Shown here in pieces: positions 16,771 through 24,693 of a stretch of 64,000 nucleotides of DNA. The notes below the pieces were generated by a model, which saw only the letters and a program-made list of their open reading frames with translations, was not told where the DNA came from and searched no databases. Position numbers and translations under genes: made by a program. This stretch comes from Cellulomonas hominis (GTDB lineage: Bacteria; Actinomycetota; Actinomycetes; Actinomycetales; Cellulomonadaceae), in assembly GCF_014201095.1 (NCBI RefSeq), contig NZ_JACHDN010000001.1, forward strand, positions 2,170,001 to 2,234,000. The letters are read 5' to 3'. Each line of letters opens with the position of its first letter. Position 1 is the first letter of the stretch.

Positions 16771-17748
16771 ATGTCCTACGTCCTGCGCCGACTGGGCTTC
16801 TACGTCGTCGCCTTCTGGGCGTCGATCACGCTCAACTTCCTCCTGCCGAGGCTCATGCCCGGTGACCCCGTCTCGCGGATGTTCGCGCGGATGCAGGACT
16901 CGATGCAGCCGGAGCAGATCGACCAGCTCCGCCGGTTGTTCGGCCTCGACCAGCGTCCGATGTGGCAGCAGTACCTCTCGTACATCGGCGACATGTTCAC
17001 CGGGAACATGGGAGTGTCGATCTCCCGGTTCCCGACCCCGGTCGTCGAGGTCATCGGCACGCAGATCGGGTGGACGATCCTCCTCGGGGGGACCGCCCTG
17101 CTGATCGCGGTCGTGCTCGGCAACCTCCTCGGCATCCTCGCGGCCTGGCGTCGCGGCGGCCTCCTCGACTCGGTGTTCCCGCCGCTGCTCGTGTTCGTCG
17201 GCTCGTTCCCGTACTTCTGGCTCGCGATGGGCGCGCTGTACCTGTTCGGCATCACCCTCGGCTGGCTCCCGGTCCGGCACGCGTTCACCGCCGGTACCAC
17301 GCCCGGCTTCACCGGCGAGTTCATCGGCGACGTCGCCACCCACCTCGTCCTGCCGGCGCTCACGATCGTGCTCGTCTCGATCGGCGGCTGGATGCTGGGC
17401 ATGCGCAACACGATGATCGCCACCACCGCCGAGGACTACATCACGATGGCCGAGGCGAAGGGCCTGTCCCACGGCCGGATCATGTTCCGCTACGCCGCCC
17501 GCAACGCCCTGCTGCCCTCGGTGACGTCCTTCGGCCTGTCGCTCGGCTTCGTCGTCGGCGGCGCGCTGCTGACCGAGGTCGTGTTCGCCTACCCCGGCGT
17601 CGGGTACCAGCTGCTGTCCGCCGTGCAGGGCCTGGACTACCCCCTGATGCAGGGCATCTTCCTCACGATCACCGCCGCCGTGCTGCTGGCGAACTTCGTG
17701 GTCGACATCGTCTACGTCCGGCTCGACCCGCGCGTGCGCGTGTCCTGA
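16771..17748 (+). CDS. ABC transporter permease (DppB/OppB type)
   Basis: 325 aa membrane protein with six probable helices. The N-terminus YVLRRLGFYVVAFWASITLN and LMPGDPVSRM match OppB/DppB permeases. The cytoplasmic coupling motif is EAKGLSHGRIMFRYAARNAL, which contacts the ATPase. It works with the DppC-type permease encoded 12 bases downstream to form the membrane channel of the family-5 importer. Confidence 0.93.
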   Translation: MSYVLRRLGFYVVAFWASITLNFLLPRLMPGDPVSRMFARMQDSMQPEQIDQLRRLFGLDQRPMWQQYLSYIGDMFTGNMGVSISRFPTPVVEVIGTQIGWTILLGGTALLIAVVLGNLLGILAAWRRGGLLDSVFPPLLVFVGSFPYFWLAMGALYLFGITLGWLPVRHAFTAGTTPGFTGEFIGDVATHLVLPALTIVLVSIGGWMLGMRNTMIATTAEDYITMAEAKGLSHGRIMFRYAARNALLPSVTSFGLSLGFVVGGALLTEVVFAYPGVGYQLLSAVQGLDYPLMQGIFLTITAAVLLANFVVDIVYVRLDPRVRVS

Positions 17749-17759
17749 GGGGAGTCCTG

Positions 17760-18689
17760 ATGGCCATCCTGCAACCGGGCGTGTCCCCGGAGACCCCGGA
17801 GCTCACCGACCCCGCGCACACCGCCGAGGCTCTGCCGCGACCCGTGCGCGGCCGCCAGCTGCGTCAGGTCCTGCGCAACCGGAAGGCCGCGTCCGGCCTG
17901 ACCGTCCTCGCGCTGTTCGCCGCGATCGCGCTGCTCGCGCCCGTCCTCGCACCGGGCGACCCCGCGCTGATCAGCGCGATCCCGTCCCAGCCGCCGAGCG
18001 CCGAGCACCTGCTCGGCACCACCGCCAAGGGCCAGGACGTGCTCGCGCTGACGATGTGGGGAGCCCGCTCGTCCCTGGCCATCGGCTTCCTGGTGGGCAC
18101 CGCGGCCACGCTGCTGGGGATGCTCGTCGGCGTGGCGTCCGCGTACTTCGGCCGGGCGGTCGACGACTCCCTGTCGGTCGTCACGAACATCTTCCTGCTC
18201 CTGCCCAGCCTGCCGCTGCTCGTGGTGCTCGCCGCGTTCCTCCCGCCGGGACCGGGGACGGTCGTCCTGGTCCTGATCATCACGGGCTGGGCCGGCTCGG
18301 CGCGGGTCCTGCGCTCGCAGGCGCTGTCGATCCGCGCGAAGGACTTCGTCGCCGCCGCGGTCGTCACCGGCGAGCGCCCGCTGCGGATCATGTTCCGCGA
18401 GATCGTCCCGAACATGGCCTCGATCGTGATGAGCACGTTCCTGGCCTGCGTCATCGGCGCGATCGGCGCCCAGGCGGGGCTGGAGTTCCTCGGCCTCGGG
18501 GACGTCAGCGTCGTGAGCTGGGGCACCAACCTCTACTGGGCGAGCAACGACGGCGCGCTGATGACCGGTGCCTGGTGGGCCTTCGTGCCCTCGGGTGCCT
18601 GCATCGCCGTCGTGGCCTTCGCCCTCGCGATGGTCAACTACGCGGTCGACGAGGTCACGAACCCTCGGCTGCGCGGCAGGAAGGGCTGA
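17760..18689 (+). CDS. ABC transporter permease (DppC/OppC type)
   Basis: 309 aa permease. It has the extra N-terminal cytoplasmic segment and first helix of OppC proteins (RNRKAASGLTVLALFAAIAL), then HLLGTTAKGQDVLALTMWGA, the DppC-family signature before the core helices. The coupling motif is VTGERPLRIMFREIVPNMAS. ATG 17760 directly follows GGGGAGT. It pairs with the preceding permease, and the first ATPase gene begins 3 bases after its stop. Confidence 0.93.
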   Translation: MAILQPGVSPETPELTDPAHTAEALPRPVRGRQLRQVLRNRKAASGLTVLALFAAIALLAPVLAPGDPALISAIPSQPPSAEHLLGTTAKGQDVLALTMWGARSSLAIGFLVGTAATLLGMLVGVASAYFGRAVDDSLSVVTNIFLLLPSLPLLVVLAAFLPPGPGTVVLVLIITGWAGSARVLRSQALSIRAKDFVAAAVVTGERPLRIMFREIVPNMASIVMSTFLACVIGAIGAQAGLEFLGLGDVSVVSWGTNLYWASNDGALMTGAWWAFVPSGACIAVVAFALAMVNYAVDEVTNPRLRGRKG

Positions 18690-18692
18690 CCC

Positions 18693-19661
18693 ATGTCCAC
18701 GCACCCCCACGTCGATACCGGGCCGCTGCTCCGGGTCGACCACCTCTCCGTCCGCTACGGCGGAGAGGGGCGCGACATCCTCGGCGCCGACGACGTGAGC
18801 CTGACCATCGCGCCCGGGGAGGTGCTCGGCCTGGCCGGCGAGTCCGGCAGCGGGAAGTCCACCGTCGCGAACGCGATCATGCGCCTGCTGCGCCCTCCGG
18901 CGCAGATCACCGGTGGCACCGTCACCTTCCGCGACCAGGACGTGCTCGCGCTGCGCGGCGAGGAGCTGCGGAGGTTCCGGTGGAGCGAGATCGCGATGGT
19001 CTTCCAGTCCGCGATGAACTCCCTGAACCCGGTGATGACCGTCGGCGACCAGATCGTCGACGTCTACACCGCGCACGGCCGCCTCGACCGGCGCGCCGCA
19101 CGCGACCGCGCCGTCGAGCTGCTCGAGCTCGTGGGCATCCCGGCCGACCGGCTGGATTCCTACCCGCACCAGCTCTCGGGCGGGATGCGCCAGCGCGTCG
19201 TGATCGCGATCGCCCTGACGCTGGACCCGCAGCTCCTCATCCTCGACGAGCCCACCACGGCGCTGGACGTCGTCGTGCAGCAGGAGATCATGCAGCAGAT
19301 CCAGTCGCTGCAGGCCGACCGCGGCTTCGCGGTCCTGTTCATCACCCACGACATCTCCCTGATGGTGGAGATGTCGCACCGGATGGCCGTCATGCACTCG
19401 GGCCGGATCGTCGAGAGCGGCCCGTCCGACCAGATCCTCGACGAACCGCTGCACCCGTACACCGCAGCCCTGATGGGTGCGTTCCCGCCCATCACCGGTC
19501 CGCGGGTCCATCTGACGGGACTCGGTGAGCGCACCGCCGGCGGCGGCGCGCTCGGGTTCGACCCCAGGAACATCCCGGATCTGGCCGAGGTGAGCCCGGG
19601 GCGCTGGGTCGCCCCCGTGGACGGAACCGGGCACCGGCGCACCGAAGGAGCCGCACGATGA
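18693..19661 (+). CDS. ABC transporter ATP-binding protein (DppD/OppD type)
   Basis: 322 aa ATPase. Walker A GESGSGKSTV, Q-loop MVFQSAMNSLNPVMTVGDQI, signature LSGGMRQRVVIAIAL, Walker B LLILDEPTTALD, switch histidine in LFITHDISLM. The C-terminal extension HPYTAALMGAFPP is typical of the oligopeptide/oligosaccharide ATPase subfamily. It pairs with the ATPase encoded next, whose ATG overlaps this stop (ATGA at 19658). Confidence 0.94.
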   Translation: MSTHPHVDTGPLLRVDHLSVRYGGEGRDILGADDVSLTIAPGEVLGLAGESGSGKSTVANAIMRLLRPPAQITGGTVTFRDQDVLALRGEELRRFRWSEIAMVFQSAMNSLNPVMTVGDQIVDVYTAHGRLDRRAARDRAVELLELVGIPADRLDSYPHQLSGGMRQRVVIAIALTLDPQLLILDEPTTALDVVVQQEIMQQIQSLQADRGFAVLFITHDISLMVEMSHRMAVMHSGRIVESGPSDQILDEPLHPYTAALMGAFPPITGPRVHLTGLGERTAGGGALGFDPRNIPDLAEVSPGRWVAPVDGTGHRRTEGAAR

Positions 19662-20659
19662 CCGCCACGACCCCGACCGCGCGGTCGGCCGCGCTCTCCG
19701 TGCGCGACCTGGTCAAGGACTTCCCGCAGGGCGGGCTGTTCTCCCGCCGGGTCGTGCACGCGCTGAGGGACGTCTCGTTCGATCTCGGGCACGGCGAGGT
19801 GGTCGCGCTGGTCGGCGAGTCCGGCTCCGGCAAGAGCACCGTCGCCCGGATCCTGGCGCGGCTGGAGCGCCCCACCTCGGGGTCGGTCCTGCTCGGCGGG
19901 CGGGACGTGCTGGCCGCCGAGCCCCGGCGAGCGAGCCGTGCGTACCGCGGCCAGGTGCAGATGGTGTTCCAGGACCCGTTCGGGTCGCTGAACCCCGTGC
20001 ACCGGGTGTCGCACTTCCTCGAGCGTCCGCTCGTCATCCACGGCAAGGCCTCCGGCCCCGGGCTGCGGGCGGGGATGCGCGAGCTGATGAGCGACGTCGG
20101 TCTCACCGCCGACATGCTCGACGTCCACCCGCACCAGCTCTCGGGCGGGCAGCGGCAGCGTGTCGCGATCGCGCGGGCACTGGCGGTCGAACCGTCGGTG
20201 ATCCTGGCGGACGAGCCCACCTCGATGCTCGACGTGTCCGTGCGGATCGGCGTGCTCAACCTCATGCGCCGGCTGTGCGACGAACGCGGCATCTCGATCC
20301 TGTACATCACGCACGACCTGGCGTCCGCGCGGTACGTGGCGGACCGGACCCTCGTGATGTACCAGGGCCACCTCGTCGAGGGCGGCGACTCCCTCGACGT
20401 GATGGCCTCGCCCACCCACCCCTACACCCGGCTGCTCGTGTCGGCCGTGCCCGACCCGCGCCGGCGCCGGTCGCTGGGGCCCGACGAGCGCGCCGAGCTG
20501 CGCGCCGCGGTCCAGATCGCGATGTACGGCCCGCGGGGCACGGCGGACCAGCCCGCGCCGAACACGGCTCTCGTCCGCAACGACCTCGGCGGCGGCCACT
20601 GGGTCCGCCTGCGCGTGCCCGCCGACGCCACACCGACCACGACCGGAGGACCGCGGTGA
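19658..20659 (+). CDS. ABC transporter ATP-binding protein (DppF/OppF type)
   Basis: 333 aa second ATPase of the importer. Walker A GESGSGKSTVARIL, Q-loop MVFQDPFGSLNPVH, signature LSGGQRQRVAIARALAVEPS, Walker B VILADEPTSMLD, and the usual HPYTRLLVSAVPDP tail. The start overlaps the upstream stop (ATGA), and the stop overlaps the GTG of the GH32 gene. Transport and hydrolysis are therefore in one translationally coupled operon, which argues that the transporter brings in fructo-oligosaccharides. Confidence 0.94.
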   Translation: MTATTPTARSAALSVRDLVKDFPQGGLFSRRVVHALRDVSFDLGHGEVVALVGESGSGKSTVARILARLERPTSGSVLLGGRDVLAAEPRRASRAYRGQVQMVFQDPFGSLNPVHRVSHFLERPLVIHGKASGPGLRAGMRELMSDVGLTADMLDVHPHQLSGGQRQRVAIARALAVEPSVILADEPTSMLDVSVRIGVLNLMRRLCDERGISILYITHDLASARYVADRTLVMYQGHLVEGGDSLDVMASPTHPYTRLLVSAVPDPRRRRSLGPDERAELRAAVQIAMYGPRGTADQPAPNTALVRNDLGGGHWVRLRVPADATPTTTGGPR

Positions 20660-22221
20660 CCATCCGCACCGAGACCGACGCCGCACCCGTGACGCCGGCC
20701 CTGCCCGCCCCGGGCACGCACGACGACGCGACGACCCGACGGGCCGCGCTCGTGGCCGAGGCCGCCCGCGACCACCTGCGCCCGCGCGCGCACGTCACCG
20801 CACCCGGGGGCTGGTTGAACGACCCGAACGGCGTGGGCGTCCGCGACGACACCTACCACCTCTTCTACCAGTACAACCCCGATGCCCCGGTCCACCACGC
20901 GATCCACTGGGGCCACCTGACCTCGGCGGACCTGGTGCACTGGCGGGACGAGCCCATCGCGCTCGCGCCCGAGGCCGGCGCGGACGAGGACGGCTGCTGG
21001 TCCGGGGTCCTGGTCGACGACGACGGCACGCCCACGCTCGTGTACTCCGGGCGACGCGACGGTGCCGAGTCGGCGTGCCTGGCGGTCGGGTCCCCGGATC
21101 TGCGCACCTGGCGGCGGGAGGCGGCCAACCCGGTCGTGGCGGGCCCGCCCGCCGGCCTGGAGACCACAGCGTTCCGTGACCACGCCGTGTGGCGGGAGCA
21201 GGGCCGCTGGCACATGCTGATCGGCTCCGGCGTCGTCGGTCTCGGCGGCACCGCGCTGCACTACGCGTCGGACGACCTGCGCACCTGGGACTACCTCGGG
21301 CCGATGGTCACCGGCGACGCGGCGGACCGGCCCGACGAGGCGGTGCTCGACGCGGACAACCACGCGTGGACCGGCACCATGTGGGAGTGCGTCGACCTGT
21401 TCGACCTGCCCGCCCCCGACGGCGGGGTGCGCACGGTCCTGGTGTTCTCGGCCTGGGACCACGGCCGCACCCTCCACCCGATGTACCTGGTGGGCCGGCG
21501 CGACGGCGACCGGTTCGTCCCCGAGGCCCCGGCGCGGTTGCTGGACCTCGGCCGCCGGCACTTCTACGCCCCGCAGTCGTTCACCGACGACCGCGCGGGC
21601 GGGCGGCGCGTCATCTACGGCTGGATGCAGGAGGCCCGCTCCGACGGCGCGTGCGTCGCGGCCGGGTGGTCCGGCGTCATGACGCTGCCGCGCGAGCTCA
21701 CGCTCGACCGCGAGGGCCGGCTGCACGCCCGCCCGGTTCCGGAGGTGGAGCTGCTGCGGGGAGATCCCGTGCCGCTCCCCGGCGGCGCCGCGCGGGCCGA
21801 CCAGGTGGACGTCGTGGCCGACCTCGTGCTGCCCGACGGCGGCCGCGTCGACGTCGAGCTGCTCGCGACCCCGGACGGTGCGGAGCGGACGGTGCTGAGC
21901 ATCACCCGCCGGGGGGATGTCGCCGAGGTGCTGCTGGACCGGTCGGCGTCGAGCCTGGACCCCACGCTCGACGTCGTCGCCCTCCGTGGTGGCGTCCGGG
22001 TCGACGCCTCGGGGGTGCTCGACCTGCGCGTGCTCGTCGACCGGTCCGCGGTCGAGGTGTTCGTCGCCGGCGTCCCGCTCTCGGCACGGGTCTACCCCAC
22101 GCGGCCCGACGCCACCGGCCTGCGCCTGTCCGCGTCCGCGGGTGGGGAGGTCGTGGCCGCCCGGGCGTGGCGTCTCGGCGAGGCGTTCCCGGAGCCGAGG
22201 ACCGTCGAGGGTCCGCTGTGA
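20656..22221 (+). CDS. Glycoside hydrolase family 32 (beta-fructosidase)
   Basis: 521 aa enzyme expected to release fructose from sucrose, inulin- or levan-type oligosaccharides. The nucleophile motif is WLNDPNG with Asp56. The general acid/base motif is WECVDLF. The transition-state aspartate lies in FRDHAVW, where the usual RDP proline is replaced by His. A five-bladed propeller is followed by the C-terminal beta-sandwich (LRVLVDRSAVEVFV, a GH32C hallmark). There is no signal peptide, so hydrolysis is cytoplasmic after import by the preceding ABC system. The start is GTG overlapping the upstream TGA (GTGA). Confidence 0.92.
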   Translation: MTIRTETDAAPVTPALPAPGTHDDATTRRAALVAEAARDHLRPRAHVTAPGGWLNDPNGVGVRDDTYHLFYQYNPDAPVHHAIHWGHLTSADLVHWRDEPIALAPEAGADEDGCWSGVLVDDDGTPTLVYSGRRDGAESACLAVGSPDLRTWRREAANPVVAGPPAGLETTAFRDHAVWREQGRWHMLIGSGVVGLGGTALHYASDDLRTWDYLGPMVTGDAADRPDEAVLDADNHAWTGTMWECVDLFDLPAPDGGVRTVLVFSAWDHGRTLHPMYLVGRRDGDRFVPEAPARLLDLGRRHFYAPQSFTDDRAGGRRVIYGWMQEARSDGACVAAGWSGVMTLPRELTLDREGRLHARPVPEVELLRGDPVPLPGGAARADQVDVVADLVLPDGGRVDVELLATPDGAERTVLSITRRGDVAEVLLDRSASSLDPTLDVVALRGGVRVDASGVLDLRVLVDRSAVEVFVAGVPLSARVYPTRPDATGLRLSASAGGEVVAARAWRLGEAFPEPRTVEGPL

Positions 22222-23657
22222 GCACCGCGGTGTGGAACCCGCCGCGCGGGCGCGCGGGTGACGTCATCCCGTACGTCCACGACGACGTGCTGCACGTGTT
22301 CTACCTGCGCACCCCGGTGGACGACGAGGCCCCGAACACCACGGCCTGGTACCACGTGGCGACCGACGACCTGGTCACCTGGACCGACCACGGCGAGGCG
22401 ATCGGCCGGGGCGGTGCCGACGAGCAGGACCCGTCGGTCGCGACCGGGTCCGTCGTCCAGGACGACGACGGTCTCTTCCACGCGTTCACGACCGGCTTCT
22501 CCCGGTACGACGGCCCGGACGGCCCCCGCAACCAGGCGGTGCTGCACGCGACCAGCGCGGACCTGATCACCTGGGTCAAGGACCCCGGCTTCTGGCTCGG
22601 GTCCGACGAGTCGCGGTACGACCGCCACGACTGGCGCGATCCCTTCGTCTGGCGTGACGCCGAGGGGTGGCGGATGGTGCTCGCCGGCCGGCACCGGCTG
22701 CCGGGCGACGCCACCCGCGGCGAGCGGCGACGGTCGGGCCTGGTCGTGCAGCTCCGGTCGGACGACCTGCTGAGCTGGCACGAGGTGGAGCCGCTCTGGG
22801 ACCCGGGGCTGTTCACGATGCACGAGTGCCCGGACGTGTTCGCGATGGGCGACTGGTGGTACCTCGTGTACTCGACCTTCGACGACCGGCAGGTCACCCG
22901 CTACCGGATGGCCCGCTCGCCCGAGGGGCCGTGGCTCGCGCCGCAGGTGGTCCGCGGGCACGGCGACGACGCTCTGGACGACGACGGGCTGTACGCGGCG
23001 CGGACCGCCGGCCTGCGTGGCCGGCGGCTGCTGGTCGGGTGGTGCCCGACCCGCGCCGGCGGCGAGGACTCCGGCGACTGGCAGTGGGGCGGGTCCCTGG
23101 TCGTCCACGAGCTGGTGCAGCGTGCGGACGGGTCGCTCGGCACGCGGCTGGCCGGATCCGGACCGGACTCCGAGCCGGTCGCCCTCACCGCCGGCCGTGG
23201 TTGCTGGTCGGTGGCGGGCGGCGGCAGCTGGCGGGTCGGCTGCGAGAGCGGCCGCGCCACCGGTTCGCTCGGCCCGGTGGCCCCGACCGGGGCGGTGACG
23301 GTCTCCTTCCGGCCCGAGCAGCCGACGGCTCGCGTCGGCCTGCGCCTGATCGGCCGCGACGAGGACTACGACGTCGCCGTCGACCTGGTGCGGCAGGAGG
23401 TCGTGCTCGACCGGGGGAGCCGGGCGGCGTGGCAGCGACCGCTGCACGTGCGACCGTCCGCTCCCCGTGACGACGCCGCGACCGTGCTCCGCACCGCGTG
23501 GGAGCGGGACGTCGTCCTGGTCCAGGTCGGCGACGACGACGTCCTGACGGCTCGCATCCACGGCGGCCCCCCGGTCCGCGCCGAGGTGTTCGTCGAGGAC
23601 GGCCGGGGGACCCTCGCGGTCCGTGCCGGCGAGCCCGCGGGGGATCGCCGTGGCTGA
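22218..23657 (+). CDS. GH32-like (clan GH-J) glycosidase with a divergent nucleophile motif
   Basis: 479 aa five-bladed propeller protein. There is no WMNDPNG; the first blade reads AGDVIPYVHDDVLHVFYLR, putting an Asp at the nucleophile position. DWRDPFVWRD supplies the second aspartate and HECPDVF the acid/base glutamate, so all three acidic residues seem present. A C-terminal beta-sandwich follows (about residues 330-479). It resembles proteins annotated as GH32-family but outside the classical invertases. No signal peptide. GTGA overlap with the GH32 gene before it and an 8-base overlap with the kinase gene after it. It may cleave a fructosyl linkage not handled by the canonical enzyme. 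It is paralogous to the 24,694 gene. Confidence 0.82.
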   Translation: MSTAVWNPPRGRAGDVIPYVHDDVLHVFYLRTPVDDEAPNTTAWYHVATDDLVTWTDHGEAIGRGGADEQDPSVATGSVVQDDDGLFHAFTTGFSRYDGPDGPRNQAVLHATSADLITWVKDPGFWLGSDESRYDRHDWRDPFVWRDAEGWRMVLAGRHRLPGDATRGERRRSGLVVQLRSDDLLSWHEVEPLWDPGLFTMHECPDVFAMGDWWYLVYSTFDDRQVTRYRMARSPEGPWLAPQVVRGHGDDALDDDGLYAARTAGLRGRRLLVGWCPTRAGGEDSGDWQWGGSLVVHELVQRADGSLGTRLAGSGPDSEPVALTAGRGCWSVAGGGSWRVGCESGRATGSLGPVAPTGAVTVSFRPEQPTARVGLRLIGRDEDYDVAVDLVRQEVVLDRGSRAAWQRPLHVRPSAPRDDAATVLRTAWERDVVLVQVGDDDVLTARIHGGPPVRAEVFVEDGRGTLAVRAGEPAGDRRG

Positions 23658-24624
23658 GCGGGTCGTGGTGCTGGGCGAGGCGCTGGTCGACGTCCTCCCG
23701 GCCGAGGGCGGTCGCCGCCGCGAGCTGCCCGGCGGGAGCCCTGCGAACGTGGCGGTGACCCTCGCGCGGCTGGGGCGCGCCGCGCACCTCCTGACCACGC
23801 TCGGCCACGACGGCCGGGGCGACGACGTGCGCCGGTGGCTGACCGGCTCGGGGGTGACCGTCCACGCCGACGTCCCCGCCGACGGGCGGACGTCCGTCGC
23901 GGAGGTCGTGCTGCAGCCGGACCGGTCGGCCCGCTACCGGTTCGACCTGACCTGGGACCTGCCGGTGCGCGCCCTGGACGCCGTCGGCCTCGGCGCCCGT
24001 GCCGGTGCCGGTCCGTCGCCCGCGGCGGTGCACGTCGGCTCCGTCGCCACGGTCCTCGACCCCGGCGCCACCACGGTCGAGGCGGCCGTGCGTGCGGCGC
24101 ACGGCCGCGCGCTCGTGACGTTCGACCCGAACGCCCGGCCCGCCGTCACGCCCGACGTCGAGCGCACGCGCGAGCGGGTCGAGCGCCTGATGGCGTGGGT
24201 CGACGTGGTCAAGGTGTCCGCCGAGGACGTCGAGTGGTACCACCCCGGGACCGACCCCGTGGACGCGGCGACCCCCTGGCTCGCGGGGACCCGGGGCCCG
24301 GTGCTCGTCGTGGTGACGCTCGGCGGGGACGGGAGCGTCCTGCTGCGACGGACCCCGGCCGGGATCGACGAGGTGCGCGTGCCTGCCCCGCGGGTCGAGG
24401 TCGCCGACACGATCGGCGCCGGCGACACCTTCACCGGCGCGCTGGTCGACGCCCTGGTCGGCGCGGGGGCGCGCGGCCCGGGCGCCCGCGCGCGGCTCAC
24501 GGCCCTCGAGGTGCCGGCGCTGCGGCGGGCGGCGGCCTGGGCGGCGGCGGCCGCGGCGGTCACCGTGTCCCGGCCGGGCGCGGACCCGCCCACGCGCGAG
24601 GAGCTGCACTCCGCGCTTGGTTAA
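23650..24624 (+). CDS. PfkB family sugar kinase, probable fructokinase
   Basis: 324 aa kinase. N-terminal VVVLGEALVDVLP, PGGSPANVAVTLARLGRAAH (substrate side) and C-terminal DTIGAGDTFTGALVDAL (anion hole and catalytic Asp) define the ribokinase/fructokinase family. Last gene of the first operon after two fructosidase-type enzymes, so it most likely phosphorylates the released fructose. The start is GTG 23650, overlapping the previous gene by 8 bases; an in-frame start nine codons upstream is less attractive. Its stop codon lies inside the operator at 24618-24635. Confidence 0.87.
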   Translation: MAERVVVLGEALVDVLPAEGGRRRELPGGSPANVAVTLARLGRAAHLLTTLGHDGRGDDVRRWLTGSGVTVHADVPADGRTSVAEVVLQPDRSARYRFDLTWDLPVRALDAVGLGARAGAGPSPAAVHVGSVATVLDPGATTVEAAVRAAHGRALVTFDPNARPAVTPDVERTRERVERLMAWVDVVKVSAEDVEWYHPGTDPVDAATPWLAGTRGPVLVVVTLGGDGSVLLRRTPAGIDEVRVPAPRVEVADTIGAGDTFTGALVDALVGAGARGPGARARLTALEVPALRRAAAWAAAAAAVTVSRPGADPPTREELHSALG

Positions 24625-24635
24625 CCGATTGACCA
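24618..24635. promoter_or_regulatory. LacI-type operator O1 of the second glycosidase operon
   Basis: TGGTTAACCGATTGACCA is an imperfect 18-bp palindrome. It contains the stop codon of the kinase gene and the predicted -35 (TTGACC) of the next promoter. A near-identical site occurs 42 bp downstream. Confidence 0.7.
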
Positions 24636-24658
24636 GCGTGCTTCGGTGCTGTTACGTT
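24629..24658 (+). promoter_or_regulatory. Promoter of the second glycosidase/ABC operon
   Basis: TTGACC (24629-24634), an 18-base spacer and TACGTT (24653-24658) give a plausible housekeeping promoter. The -35 is embedded in O1, and O2 follows directly after the -10, so repressor binding would occlude it from both sides. Confidence 0.6.
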
Positions 24659-24659
24659 G

Positions 24660-24677
24660 TGGTCAACCGATTAACCA
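24660..24677. promoter_or_regulatory. LacI-type operator O2 of the second glycosidase operon
   Basis: TGGTCAACCGATTAACCA, the near mirror of O1, lies with its centre 42 bp (four helical turns) from that of O1, just after the -10 box. The spacing puts both on the same face of the helix. The LacI-family gene at 29,419, last in this operon, is the likely ligand. Confidence 0.7.
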
Positions 24678-24693
24678 CGACGACGAGGTATCG

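Noticed and set aside
13941..16772. A 943-codon open frame on the minus strand
   Set aside because: It is the antisense shadow of the LacI gene and the family-5 binding-protein gene. Its translation is Arg/Gly/Val-rich with no domain, whereas the plus strand shows clear families, a lipobox and ribosome binding sites.
20656..22221. FRDH instead of FRDP as evidence that the canonical GH32 is inactive
   Set aside because: The catalytic aspartate is kept, as are the nucleophile and acid/base motifs. Substitution of the proline alone is not enough to call the enzyme dead.
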